DNA of 64,000 nucleotides from JBCCGL01 sp039029275 (GCA_039029275.1 JBCCGL010000004.1:186001-250000), one strand, 5' to 3'; shown: positions 16,539 through 24,706, counted from the first letter of the stretch. Numbers and translations are program-made. Notes: generated by a model from the sequence alone, not told the origin.

Positions 16539-16564
16539 TGGATTCCCGCCTTCGCGGGAATGAC
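16539..16564 (-). repeat. Right REP-like palindromic repeat
   Basis: TGGATTCCCGCC-TTC-GCGGGAATGAC, the exact reverse complement of 16205-16230. It begins 2 bases after the GIY-YIG stop and ends 9 bases before the start of the hydratase alpha subunit, so in the mRNA it forms a hairpin right in front of that gene's ribosome-binding region. Confidence 0.85.
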
Positions 16565-16573
16565 GGTAAGAAC

Positions 16574-17512
16574 ATGATCACCTACAAAACCATTCATAAA
16601 GCTGCGCACGAAATTATGTCGCGCGCTGCAATTGACATTCCCAAAGACTATCGCGAGTCCGTCGTGACAATGGCAGACAACGAACACAACCCGCTATCCG
16701 GGTTTGTACTCAAGACGATGGTCGACAACTACAGCGCCGCAAGCGAAGACCGCCGCCCAATGTGCGCAGACACAGGTCTGCCGCGCTACTACGTCAAGGT
16801 TGGTAACGAGGCAAAAATCGACGGTGGTTTTATCGCACTGGAAAAAGCCTTGCGCAGTGCAACCGCACAAGCCACACACGACATCCCCTTACGCCCCAAT
16901 CGCGTGCATCCCCTGTGGCGCACCGATCACAACAATAACGTTGGCATCAACGCGCCGGAAATCGACTGGAGCTTTGAACCGGACGCCGACTGGATCGATA
17001 TCACCACCGTCCACAAAGGTGGTTTGTTCGGCACGGACTATCGAATGCTGTTTCCCGGCGACGGCATCGATGGCATTAAACGGTTTTTACTCGACTCGCT
17101 GATTGCGTTTGGTAAACGCGGGCTTGCCTGCCAACCCGCCATCGTCGGCGTCGGCATTGGTGGATCAAAAGACACCTGCATGGTACTCGGCAAACAAGCC
17201 GCGTGTTTGCGCGTTGTTGGTGATCGCCACCCCGACCCGCGCATTGCAGCACTGGAACTTGAACTGCAGGCTCTCGGCAACGATATCGGCATGGGACCAA
17301 TGGGGTTTGTCGGCAATTCGATGGTTGCAGATTTGCATATCGAAGTTGGTTACACGCACACGGGGGGGATGCCGGTGAGCGTGCATACGTTTTGTCTCTC
17401 GTCACGCCGGGCGTCAGTTCGATTGCACGCCGACGGCAGCAGCGAATACCGTGAAGACCCACAATGGTTTACCGACTACAGCCGTCGCGATGGCGTGGAG
17501 TGGGCGGCATGA
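16574..17512 (+). CDS. Class I fumarase / L-tartrate dehydratase-type hydratase, alpha subunit
   Basis: Alpha (iron-sulfur) subunit of a two-subunit class I fumarase-family hydratase, 312 aa, close to TtdA. ATG 16574 is chosen; upstream codons of the frame come from the REP-like repeat. The three Cys that bind the catalytic [4Fe-4S] cluster are visible: MCADTGLPRYYVKVGN, LACQPAIVGVGIGG and VHTFCLSSRR. Family motifs GDRHPDPR, GMGPMGFVGNS and the VPxxGxx-like MLFPGDG also fit. Members hydrate fumarate or mesaconate, or dehydrate tartrate. With an SDH-like oxidase before it and a tartrate/malate dehydrogenase across the locus, it would convert a fumarate-type to a malate-type acid. Its stop overlaps the beta subunit by 4 bases. 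Confidence 0.9.
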   Translation: MITYKTIHKAAHEIMSRAAIDIPKDYRESVVTMADNEHNPLSGFVLKTMVDNYSAASEDRRPMCADTGLPRYYVKVGNEAKIDGGFIALEKALRSATAQATHDIPLRPNRVHPLWRTDHNNNVGINAPEIDWSFEPDADWIDITTVHKGGLFGTDYRMLFPGDGIDGIKRFLLDSLIAFGKRGLACQPAIVGVGIGGSKDTCMVLGKQAACLRVVGDRHPDPRIAALELELQALGNDIGMGPMGFVGNSMVADLHIEVGYTHTGGMPVSVHTFCLSSRRASVRLHADGSSEYREDPQWFTDYSRRDGVEWAA

Positions 17513-18177
17513 GCACACTCAAACAGGTTCAGCTAAATCTTCCTGCGCGCGATCAAGACATCGCGGAATTGGAGATAGGCTCAATTGTTTTTCTTAACGG
17601 GCTTATCTACACCGGCCGTGAGGGCGTTTACAAACACGTTATCGAAGACGGCAATACAATTCCCGAAGAAGTGATTGCGAACAGCAACGTGAATTTTCAC
17701 TGCTCACCGGCAGCGGCGATTGAGCCGGACGGTAGTTACAACGTCGGGGGGGTTACTGCAACCGCAAGCTTTCGATTCGCCAAGTGGATGCAACAGTGGT
17801 TTGAATTGTCCGGTGCAAAAATCGTGATTGGCAAAGGCGGAATGTCGAGCGACATATACAAAGAGCTATTCGTCCCAGCCGGCGCAATTTATTTAACTAC
17901 AGTTGGCTACGGCACCGGTGCGCTGCTGGGACGCGGCATAAAAAATGTCCACGACGTGCACTGGTTGGACACGCTGGGCAATGCACAGGCCATGTGGGTA
18001 TTTGAAGTGGAAAACTTCGGCCCTTTTCTTGTCGACAGCGACCTGCAAGGCAACAGCCTGTTCGAGCAGCAAGGCGCATTAGTGAACGAAAATATGGAAC
18101 GCTTGTATCACGGGTTAAAGCCCCCCGCGTTGAGACGATTCGGTGAGACAGATGACAGGAAGGACGAGTTGATTTAA
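17509..18177 (+). CDS. Class I fumarase / L-tartrate dehydratase-type hydratase, beta subunit
   Basis: Beta subunit, 222 aa from ATG 17509 (ATGA overlap with alpha). It shows the fumarase C-terminal domain features: GSIVFLNGLIYTGREGVYKHV near residues 25-45 (TGREGVYK here for TARDxAHKR), HCSPAA, VGGVTATASFR and the IGKGGMS loop (for xGKGGM). Substrate-binding residues lie in these loops. Tyr instead of His in the REGVYK segment resembles some TtdB-like forms. It completes the hydratase and closes the operon; there is no clear terminator in the 180 bp that follow. Confidence 0.88.
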   Translation: MSTLKQVQLNLPARDQDIAELEIGSIVFLNGLIYTGREGVYKHVIEDGNTIPEEVIANSNVNFHCSPAAAIEPDGSYNVGGVTATASFRFAKWMQQWFELSGAKIVIGKGGMSSDIYKELFVPAGAIYLTTVGYGTGALLGRGIKNVHDVHWLDTLGNAQAMWVFEVENFGPFLVDSDLQGNSLFEQQGALVNENMERLYHGLKPPALRRFGETDDRKDELI

Positions 18178-18358
18178 CTCACTCAGTAAATTCATCCGTT
18201 AATAAAATTCACACAAATGGGACTATCCTCAGAATCGGTTTCAAACTTATTTGCGGTCGCAGTTGAAGGCTGAACTTCGCTTTGTTCTTCCACCAAAGTT
18301 CTTAAAAACAGAGCTGAGACGTTAGCGATTGGGAAGCCTTGATTTTTTGGTCACCTCA

Positions 18359-19048
18359 CTATCCCGAACTCTGGTCAATCGACGGTTGAAAATCCACCGT
18401 CACTCTTTGATTTTTGAAATTAAACGTGATGGTTGCTCTAAGGTTAACCGACTGATCGTTTAATGGTGTAAATATCATGTCAAATTCGTTCGCAACGCCG
18501 TCGTTCAGACTTAGCAACTTGGTGATTTGCGGACCGTGCCGGTAATTCCAGGACTGTTCATGTGAGCGAACCTCGATTGACCGAGCTGATGAAGACAGAT
18601 ATGAACCCCGCAAACCGACCGATGTAATCCCGCTATTGGGCGTGATCTTCAGCTTGCATCGCACAGTTCCCCCCGCAGCCGCACAGGAGTCGAAATTAAT
18701 TGCCGCCGGCTCGACAGAAACGCTCTGACCAGGGTTCAATTTGGCGCGACCCGATAGCGGCGAATTGGAAAAGATTGGAACGCTTTCGATCAGCTCTTCT
18801 TTGGTGATTTCGTCAATCGGAACCTCAGAATATTGATTGATAACATTGACCGCCCAGCTCCGTAGATTCTTCGTATGTTCGCTCGGCTCCTGTTCAAGTA
18901 TCTGAACACTCAATTCGATAAACCGGCCCTGAAGCTCTCTCTCAGCGCTCGCTTTCGAAAACATATGCCCGACAATCGCAATCACTATAGGGATAATGAT
19001 GCTTGAAACAGCGATTGACAGAATCTTTAGTTTTTCCCAGTTACCCAT
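18359..19048 (-). CDS. Unidentified membrane-anchored protein
   Basis: A 229-aa protein with one N-terminal membrane segment (about residues 8-28, ILSIAVSSIIIPIVIAIVG) and a short helical region, then a beta-rich C-terminal half. Two cysteines (FDSCAAAGGTVRCKL) are 9 apart and could form a disulfide if the domain is periplasmic. The C-terminal part, with alternating hydrophobic strands (ATITFNFKNQRVTVDF), looks like an Ig-like or beta-sandwich fold. I do not recognise a family. It is a lone gene flanked by non-coding DNA and converges on the hydratase beta gene, so context gives no role. Confidence 0.65.
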   Translation of the reverse strand: MGNWEKLKILSIAVSSIIIPIVIAIVGHMFSKASAERELQGRFIELSVQILEQEPSEHTKNLRSWAVNVINQYSEVPIDEITKEELIESVPIFSNSPLSGRAKLNPGQSVSVEPAAINFDSCAAAGGTVRCKLKITPNSGITSVGLRGSYLSSSARSIEVRSHEQSWNYRHGPQITKLLSLNDGVANEFDMIFTPLNDQSVNLRATITFNFKNQRVTVDFQPSIDQSSG

Positions 19049-19346
19049 AAAAATCTACGCTTTAGATGCTCTCAAAATCGCAAAATCAAATTTAATCGCA
19101 ATGATTGAATCATTTCTGTTCGGCTCAAATAAAATTACAACAGGTGAACACATCAGTCGATTTCGAATCAGCTCGATCATACTATCGAAAACCACCTGCA
19201 GTGACGATCTCAGTTGAAAAACTCTCTGAGCGGTCAACTATAGCTATCACAATCGAGACGCCGTTTCGCCAAATCACCAACCAACGCATTGCCCCCTCTC
19301 TCCCATTCTGCAAAAATCTCGCACCGTTTGATTGAGGGCTTTGGCC
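19049..19346. other. Gene-free stretch
   Basis: About 300 bp between the unidentified membrane protein (reading left) and the GMC oxidoreductase (reading right). Short frames on both strands lack plausible starts or protein-like composition. It is more A/T-rich than its surroundings and probably contains both promoters. GAGGG at 19334-19338 is the Shine-Dalgarno for the GMC gene. Nothing else was recognised. Confidence 0.6.
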
Positions 19347-20957
19347 GTGCCCACATACGATTACATCATCGTTGGCGCCGGTTCTGCCGGGTGCGTGCTG
19401 GCGAATCGTTTAAGTGAGAATGGCCGTCATTCGATTTTGGTTCTCGAGGCCGGGGGCTCTGACCGTCGCTTCTGGATTCAGGCGCCTATCGGATACGCCA
19501 AAACGTTTTACGATTCCGGCGTTAACTGGATGTACGATACCGAGCCCGATCCGGGTACCAATAACCGCGTGAGTTACTGGCCGCGCGGCAAGGTGCTGGG
19601 CGGTTCCAGCAGCATTAACGCGATGGTGTTTATTCGGGGCCAGCGACACGACTTCGACGACTGGCAGGCAAACGGCAACCCCGGCTGGGGTTACGACGAC
19701 GTGCTTCCCTATTTCAAGAGGATGGAGGAGCACGTTTGGGGTGAGAACGAATTCCATAGCGGCACCGGCCCGCACGCGGTGAACGACGTCAGCGCGGACT
19801 ACCACCCGACCTGCCAGACTTATATCGAGGCGTGCAAGCAAGCGGGGTTCGTGTTTAATCCCGACTTTAACGGCGAACACTTCGAAGGTGTTGGCACGTA
19901 CCACATCAACACCAAAAACGGCATGCGCGCGTCGACTGCACGAACATTTCTGCGACCTGCGCTAAAACGCAACAACGTCCGACTCGAAACCCACGCACAC
20001 GCGACTCGGATTTTATTCGACGGAATAAAAGCGACCGGCATCGAATACAGGCGGAACGGCAAGCGACACACAGCAACCGCAGGAAAGGAAGTGATTCTGT
20101 GCGGCGGCGCGGTCAACTCACCGCAGCTGCTGCAATTGTCAGGTATTGGTGATGCCAATTTACTCAAATCTCATGGCATTGTTGTTCGCATCGACAACCC
20201 GGCAGTCGGGCAAAATCTGCAGGATCACATCGGCATTAGTCATTACTACAAATCGCGCGTGCCGACACTGAACAGTGAGTTGGCCGGCCCGCTCGGTAAA
20301 CTATGGGCGGGGATGAAGTACGTTTTTCTTCGCCGCGGCCCCCTGTCGCTCGGCGTGAATCAGGGCGGTGGGTTCGTCAAGTCATCGCCCGATCTCGATG
20401 TGCCAAATATGCAGCTTTACTTCGTGCCGACGACTTACACAACAGCGAAGGCGGGCACGCGCCCGATGATTAACCTCGACCCGTTTGACGCCTTCAACAT
20501 CGGCTTTAACGCCTGCCGCCCTACCAGTCGCGGGCGCGTAGAGATTCGATCGAACGATCCGTTTGAGGCACCGGCAATCCACCCCAACTACCTCGACACG
20601 GAACACGATCGAAACGAAGCCGTTGCAGGCGCAAAGCTGGTCCGCTCAATCGCTGCGGCTCCCGCAATGCAAAACATCATTAAAGAGGAATACATCCCCG
20701 GTTCGTCTGTCGCGAGTGACGACGAGTTACTCGCCGATGCGCGCGAACGCGCGTACACCGTTTTCCATGCCTCCTGCACCTGTCGAATGGGCGACAGTGC
20801 GCAGGGTAATGTGGTCGATAGCAGTCTGCGCGTGCACGGCGCGCAGAACTTGCGCGTGGTCGACGCTTCCGCCTTCCCCAACGTAACGTCAGGCAATACC
20901 AATGCGCCCACCATTATGCTGGCCGAAAAAGCCGCTGATTTAATAAAGAAAAACTAA
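19347..20957 (+). CDS. GMC-family FAD oxidoreductase (choline dehydrogenase-like)
   Basis: Glucose-methanol-choline oxidoreductase of 536 aa. GTG 19347 is preferred to TTG 19332 because GAGGG at 19334-19338 lies 8 bases before it and PTYDYIIVGAGSAGCVLANR then follows directly, as is typical. GMC signature 1 is PRGKVLGGSSSINAM. The C-terminal active site has FHASCTCRMG (catalytic His) and NVTSGNTNAPT (partner Asn). These cytosolic enzymes oxidise alcohols to aldehydes with non-covalent FAD. The family is closest to BetA-like alcohol dehydrogenases, but no betaine genes are nearby, so the substrate remains open. Confidence 0.93.
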   Translation: MPTYDYIIVGAGSAGCVLANRLSENGRHSILVLEAGGSDRRFWIQAPIGYAKTFYDSGVNWMYDTEPDPGTNNRVSYWPRGKVLGGSSSINAMVFIRGQRHDFDDWQANGNPGWGYDDVLPYFKRMEEHVWGENEFHSGTGPHAVNDVSADYHPTCQTYIEACKQAGFVFNPDFNGEHFEGVGTYHINTKNGMRASTARTFLRPALKRNNVRLETHAHATRILFDGIKATGIEYRRNGKRHTATAGKEVILCGGAVNSPQLLQLSGIGDANLLKSHGIVVRIDNPAVGQNLQDHIGISHYYKSRVPTLNSELAGPLGKLWAGMKYVFLRRGPLSLGVNQGGGFVKSSPDLDVPNMQLYFVPTTYTTAKAGTRPMINLDPFDAFNIGFNACRPTSRGRVEIRSNDPFEAPAIHPNYLDTEHDRNEAVAGAKLVRSIAAAPAMQNIIKEEYIPGSSVASDDELLADARERAYTVFHASCTCRMGDSAQGNVVDSSLRVHGAQNLRVVDASAFPNVTSGNTNAPTIMLAEKAADLIKKN

Positions 20958-21029
20958 GGTCGGCCGATACCCTGGCCACGGTGAGAATTCGCGTGATTTT
21001 CAGTCACCCACAAACCCAGAGGCTTACCT

Positions 21030-21530
21030 GTGAGCAACGCGGACTCAAGCAATGGCGACCAACTCGACGACGAATTAATCGTCGCGCTCTGCGGTGAACT
21101 CGACGACGCGCTCGATGCGCTTCAAAACACGGCGGAAGATGCCTTGGGCGGTGGGCACTACGAAGAAAACGTTAACAGCGTGTTTCGTCGCGTTCACTCG
21201 ATCAAAGGTAATCTTCGCATGGTCAACCTCGACGATCTCGCCAGTTACACGCACGAGTTTGAAAACGTGCTTTCAGATATCCGCGATGGAATGGTTGAGG
21301 CGCCGCCCGCGTTCTTTCCATTCATGCTGATGGTGATGACTGAGATTAGCGAGCTGGCGCGCGCAGAAATCGCAAACGAACGCATCGACGAGCCTTTTAT
21401 GGCATTGATATCGGCCGTCGAAAAAACCCGGATACAAAACACCTGCGAGCTGGCGAACTCCTGTCTCTTCGTATTGGGTGTTCTCGACCCTGAGGACCAC
21501 AGTGGCTATATCGCGCGACTTTGCGCCTGA
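21030..21530 (+). CDS. Hpt (histidine phosphotransfer) domain protein
   Basis: A 166-aa protein with GTG start at 21030 and AGAGG just upstream. Residues about 12-105 form an Hpt four-helix domain of the CheA type: FRRVHSIKGNLRMVNL, with His56 as the phosphoryl acceptor and the following conserved KG. The rest is helical and contains three cysteines (NTCELANSC and a C-terminal Cys). It would receive or pass phosphate in a multi-step phosphorelay. No kinase or response regulator is adjacent, so its partners are encoded elsewhere. It follows the GMC gene by 72 bp and converges on the agmatine deiminase-like gene. Confidence 0.82.
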   Translation: MSNADSSNGDQLDDELIVALCGELDDALDALQNTAEDALGGGHYEENVNSVFRRVHSIKGNLRMVNLDDLASYTHEFENVLSDIRDGMVEAPPAFFPFMLMVMTEISELARAEIANERIDEPFMALISAVEKTRIQNTCELANSCLFVLGVLDPEDHSGYIARLCA

Positions 21531-21537
21531 CAGCGCG

Positions 21538-22647
21538 TTACTGCGATTGAGCCAATACTGAAGCAGCGGGCTGGTCGTTGGTATGACAGTGCACCCCGCC
21601 ACCGTTAAACCATGATTCCAGCATCTCGATCACGTAGATGTCGCGACCGGGGAAGTACGATTGCAGTCGCGCCTTCGCGGGTTCATCTGTCTCCGGGTTG
21701 CCAAAGCCCACCGCGATAACAAAGCCGTTGCCGACAAGCCAGTTCATATAATCCGTATCAAACAACTCGCCTCGATATGTCACATAGCCTTCGATGGGAT
21801 CACGAATCACGTTGAGACCGGCGGCCGCGATTGTCGTTGCCGCGTTATCGTAAACTTCAGCATCACCGCCGTCGCCGGGGTTGCACAGGGACTGCATCGT
21901 GCATTCAGGAACCACAACAGTATCGGCATTGATAAAACGTGCGATACCGTCAATATGACCACGCGTGAGATCGCCCTCCACAATGCCTTCGATCAACACC
22001 ACGCGTGACACACCAAAGTGGGTTTTAAAGTCGCGCTCGGCCTGCGCACGCGTGTAACCGGGATTGCGATGCGGATCGCCAATGGTGCTCCAGTTAGCGA
22101 TAACAGTATCGACACCGTTGAACTCGAGATTGCCGCGCTCGTGCACGATGTTGACGTCGTCTACAGGCATTCCCAGTACATCGCCCACTTTGCGCGGCAC
22201 AGCGTTGTCGCGCGCATAGGGAATATCGGCGCCGAACGCACCGCCCCAGGCGTCAAACTCCCAGTTTTGTATTCGCATCTCGCCATTGTTCACGACGTAG
22301 ACCGGGCCGTTATCGCGCATCCAGGCACTGTCATTCGCAATCGCGTGGTAGTGAATGTTGGCGTGGTCGGGATCACCACCTGCGGTTTTAATTGCCTTGC
22401 GCGCACGCTGTTTGATGTCATCAGAGTTATGCAAAATATGCAGTTTCTGGTAGCGCGCAATCACTTCCACCATCTTTGCGAAGGATAGTTCATAGGAACG
22501 CTCGTAGCGCCCAGGCCATTGCAACCAGACCGCCTCCTGCGGCTCCCATTCGGCGGGCACGCGAATGTCGCTTGCGTCAGCCGTCATCGGCAATAACTGC
22601 ATTACTACTATGCAGCACACTGCAACCCAAGCTGGTATATGCTTCAC
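21538..22647 (-). CDS. Secreted agmatine deiminase / peptidylarginine deiminase-family protein
   Basis: Porphyromonas-type peptidylarginine deiminase / agmatine deiminase family, 369 aa. The catalytic elements are present: DSAWMRDNGPV, the HIDGIARF motif and the nucleophile Cys354 in GGVHCHTNDQP. Agmatine deiminases are normally cytoplasmic, but this one begins with a clear signal peptide (MKHIPAWVAVCCIVVMQLL, cleavage probably near ADA at residue 25), so it should act in the periplasm or outside. It hydrolyses a guanidino group to a ureido group plus ammonia. Substrate (agmatine, arginine or peptidyl-arginine) is unresolved. It is divergent from the alpha/beta hydrolase gene. Confidence 0.9.
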   Translation of the reverse strand: MKHIPAWVAVCCIVVMQLLPMTADASDIRVPAEWEPQEAVWLQWPGRYERSYELSFAKMVEVIARYQKLHILHNSDDIKQRARKAIKTAGGDPDHANIHYHAIANDSAWMRDNGPVYVVNNGEMRIQNWEFDAWGGAFGADIPYARDNAVPRKVGDVLGMPVDDVNIVHERGNLEFNGVDTVIANWSTIGDPHRNPGYTRAQAERDFKTHFGVSRVVLIEGIVEGDLTRGHIDGIARFINADTVVVPECTMQSLCNPGDGGDAEVYDNAATTIAAAGLNVIRDPIEGYVTYRGELFDTDYMNWLVGNGFVIAVGFGNPETDEPAKARLQSYFPGRDIYVIEMLESWFNGGGVHCHTNDQPAASVLAQSQ

Positions 22648-22675
22648 TGAGGTCTCCGTTAAAAGTCATCACGCT

Positions 22676-23515
22676 ATGGAAGTTCCTGCAATCTTCAACA
22701 GCATATTACGCGTTCTTTTGTTCGTCGTCAGCGCGTATTTCTTATTGGCTTTTGCACTCTTCGTATTCCAACGGAATCTGATTTATTTACCCACTCGCGG
22801 CGAAATCAGCGACAGAACTCTCTCGATAAATGGACTAACGCACTGGCCCGCGAAAAATAACTATCGCGGGTATCTGGCGCACCCGAATAACAATACAAAC
22901 AATGTTCGCGGAACGGTCATTGTGTTTCACGGCAACGCGGGAAACGCCAGTGACCGCAGATACTACAGCGACGCGCTGACTGCTTTGGGTTACCGCGTAT
23001 TGATTATTGAGTACCCGGGGTATGGCGCCCGCAGAGGTTCACCGGGCGAACAGGAAATTGTCAGCGACGGCGTCGCGACATTGGGCATCGTCCGCGAGCA
23101 GTACGGCGGTCCGATCTTTATTCTCGGCGAATCGCTCGGAGCGGGAGTCGCTGCCGCGGTGCTGGCGCAGACGAAACAAAATTCAAACATAGAGATCGCC
23201 GGGATCGCACTGCTAACGCCGTGGGACTCGCTCACGAATCTCGCCGGTTCGATTTACTGGTTTATGCCGGTCCGCTGGTTGTTGCGCGACAGGTACGAAA
23301 GCGTTGATAACTTGCGCGAATTTTCAGGTCGCGTTGCAATGATCACCGCTGCTCAGGATCGCGTCATACCGAATATCCACAGCGAACGGCTGTTCGAATC
23401 AATCGGTTCGCAAAAGCGTCGCTGGCATTTTGAAAAATCCGGCCACAACGATTGGCCCAGTCACCCACAGGCAGACTGGTGGCGTGAGATGATGGATTTT
23501 CTTGATCCGAAATAA
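22676..23515 (+). CDS. Membrane-anchored alpha/beta hydrolase (ABHD13/Bem46-like)
   Basis: A 279-aa alpha/beta hydrolase with an N-terminal membrane helix (residues about 9-28, ILRVLLFVVSAYFLLAFALF). ATG 22676 is used; the frame runs further upstream only inside the neighbouring gene's start region. The oxyanion loop FHGNAGNASDR, nucleophile elbow GESLGAG and late His in KSGHNDWP complete a Ser-Asp-His triad, with the Asp likely in AAQDRVI. The sequence VFHGNAGN with GYGxRxGSPGE matches the Bem46/ABHD13 group found in many Gram-negative bacteria. Its substrate is unknown; it is probably an esterase or depalmitoylase-like enzyme facing the periplasm. Confidence 0.87.
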   Translation: MEVPAIFNSILRVLLFVVSAYFLLAFALFVFQRNLIYLPTRGEISDRTLSINGLTHWPAKNNYRGYLAHPNNNTNNVRGTVIVFHGNAGNASDRRYYSDALTALGYRVLIIEYPGYGARRGSPGEQEIVSDGVATLGIVREQYGGPIFILGESLGAGVAAAVLAQTKQNSNIEIAGIALLTPWDSLTNLAGSIYWFMPVRWLLRDRYESVDNLREFSGRVAMITAAQDRVIPNIHSERLFESIGSQKRRWHFEKSGHNDWPSHPQADWWREMMDFLDPK

Positions 23516-23528
23516 CAACCGCAACGAA

Positions 23529-24257
23529 TTATTCAAACACCTGTTGCAATAACTCGGTTGTGCGCGCAGTTGGATTCTCACGAATATTTTTTTCTTCTTC
23601 GGCAACCAGCAAGAACAAACCATCCAGCGATTTCTGCGTCACGTAATCGGACATGTCAAAATCAAACTTGTCTCCCAGGCCGTATTTATCCGCGCGCTTT
23701 TGCAGCTTGTCATACGCTTTTATCGCGCCAACATCGGAAAGGCTGTCATCGATTGAAGGATAAAACGCCTGCGTTAAATCTCCACGGGTTTTTTCCTGAA
23801 AGTACTGTGTCGCCGAGTCATCGTCTCCGCGAAGGATGTCGTACGCATCTTCAATGCTCATTGATTGAATCGCACCGACGAACAATTCGGTCGCCAGCGG
23901 TGCCGCTTTTTCTGCCGCTCGATTGATCGAGGTTTCAAGTTGGTCAACGTATTTTCCCAGACCAAGCTTCTTCAGTCTTTTGCCGTATTTTTCAGCGCGA
24001 TCAGGCAGCGGAATCTTGATCTTGGGATTGGCCAGGTATCCGTCTTTGATCCCTGCGATTGACACCGCCTTTTTACTGCCTTTATCGAGCGCCTCTTTTA
24101 AACCCTGCGCTACGGTCTCGACGTCAAGCTCACCGCTGGTTTGATTTAGCAAAGCCTCCCCTTGCTCAAGCAGCGACTGCAAATCACTTGCATGAGCGGG
24201 GCGAAACAAACTGCACAGCACAACCAAGGCAAAAACAACATTATTAAACGGCTTCAT
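23529..24257 (-). CDS. DUF4197 domain periplasmic protein
   Basis: Uncharacterised 242-aa protein with a signal peptide (MKPFNNVVFALVVLCSLF, cleavage after AHA near residue 23). The helical mature region contains hallmark segments of DUF4197: GLKEALDKGSKKAV, IKIPLPDRAEKYGKRLKKLG, FVGAIQSMSIEDAYDILRG and YVTQKSLDGLFLLVAEEE. The family is common in Gammaproteobacteria and Bacteroidetes and has no known function. The gene starts just after the end of the biotin/acyl-CoA operon in the same direction (3 bp after the MaoC-like gene), so it may be transcribed from it, although nothing links the functions. Confidence 0.9.
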   Translation of the reverse strand: MKPFNNVVFALVVLCSLFRPAHASDLQSLLEQGEALLNQTSGELDVETVAQGLKEALDKGSKKAVSIAGIKDGYLANPKIKIPLPDRAEKYGKRLKKLGLGKYVDQLETSINRAAEKAAPLATELFVGAIQSMSIEDAYDILRGDDDSATQYFQEKTRGDLTQAFYPSIDDSLSDVGAIKAYDKLQKRADKYGLGDKFDFDMSDYVTQKSLDGLFLLVAEEEKNIRENPTARTTELLQQVFE

Positions 24258-24260
24258 TTA

Positions 24261-24704
24261 CTATCCCTTTTCCTTTTCGAAAAAATAAACATCAACGATT
24301 TCCGCTTCAGCTACGACTGCCGTATCCCGAAGGACCTGCACGGCCTGCGTTACCACAGTCTTGCTCGTTGTTTCGCGCGCAGATTTAAATGACACAGCCA
24401 ATCGAATCGAATCGTTGGCGTAAATCGGTTCGAGAAATCGGATTTTATTGTATTTGGCCGTGTAGCAGTGTGATGTTTGCCGAATGGTAAATAGCGACTG
24501 TAACAAGCCGGGGATCAGCGCAATTAGCAGGTTACCCGGCACAACTGCAGGCGATGAATGATTGGCCTGATGGATCGATTGTTTGTCGCCGCAGAGTGCA
24601 ACAAAAGCATTGATCATAGTTTGTGACACTTCCAGTTCGCCCGATGCGAGTGGCGACTCTTTGGTTAATGCGATCAATTCCTGCGGTGATTGAACTTCGA
24701 TCAT
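24261..24704 (-). CDS. MaoC-like hot-dog protein
   Basis: A protein of about 147 aa with the MaoC dehydratase signature in modified form: CGDKQSIHQANHSSPAVVPGNLLIALIPG, that is the catalytic Asp/His pair and the A-x-V/I-P-G helix. The start is taken as ATG 24704 with GGAGA 24716-24720 upstream; ATGs at 24713 and 24722 would overlap the thiolase more. MaoC proteins hydrate enoyl thioesters in acyl-CoA or acyl-ACP metabolism. It is last in the series bioY, bioM, bioN, CoA ligase, thiolase, MaoC, consistent with a short beta-oxidation-like or chain-modifying route. The exact reaction is unknown. Confidence 0.72.
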   Translation of the reverse strand: MIEVQSPQELIALTKESPLASGELEVSQTMINAFVALCGDKQSIHQANHSSPAVVPGNLLIALIPGLLQSLFTIRQTSHCYTAKYNKIRFLEPIYANDSIRLAVSFKSARETTSKTVVTQAVQVLRDTAVVAEAEIVDVYFFEKEKG

Positions 24705-24706
24705 TG

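Larger units (their letters stand above)
16205..16564 (+). mobile_element. GIY-YIG gene unit bounded by perfect 26-bp inverted repeats
   Basis: A 360-bp unit whose ends, 16205-16230 and 16539-16564, are exact reverse complements over 26 bases. It contains only a GIY-YIG nuclease-like gene with its own Shine-Dalgarno. It sits between the flavoprotein and the hydratase of one operon without breaking either frame. Repeats of this sequence type with adjacent GIY-YIG genes recur in many proteobacterial genomes, which suggests a REP-like element carrying or mobilised by its nuclease. No target-site duplication is obvious: the flanks, ending GATT and beginning GGTAA, do not match. Confidence 0.65.

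Noticed and set aside
16538..16573. N-terminal extension of the hydratase alpha subunit (DSRLRGNDG)
   Set aside because: These codons are the translated REP-like repeat; the family N-terminus begins at ATG 16574.
19105..19335. Small frame of 76 codons before the GMC gene
   Set aside because: No ribosome-binding site, atypical composition and it runs into the GMC gene's own leader.
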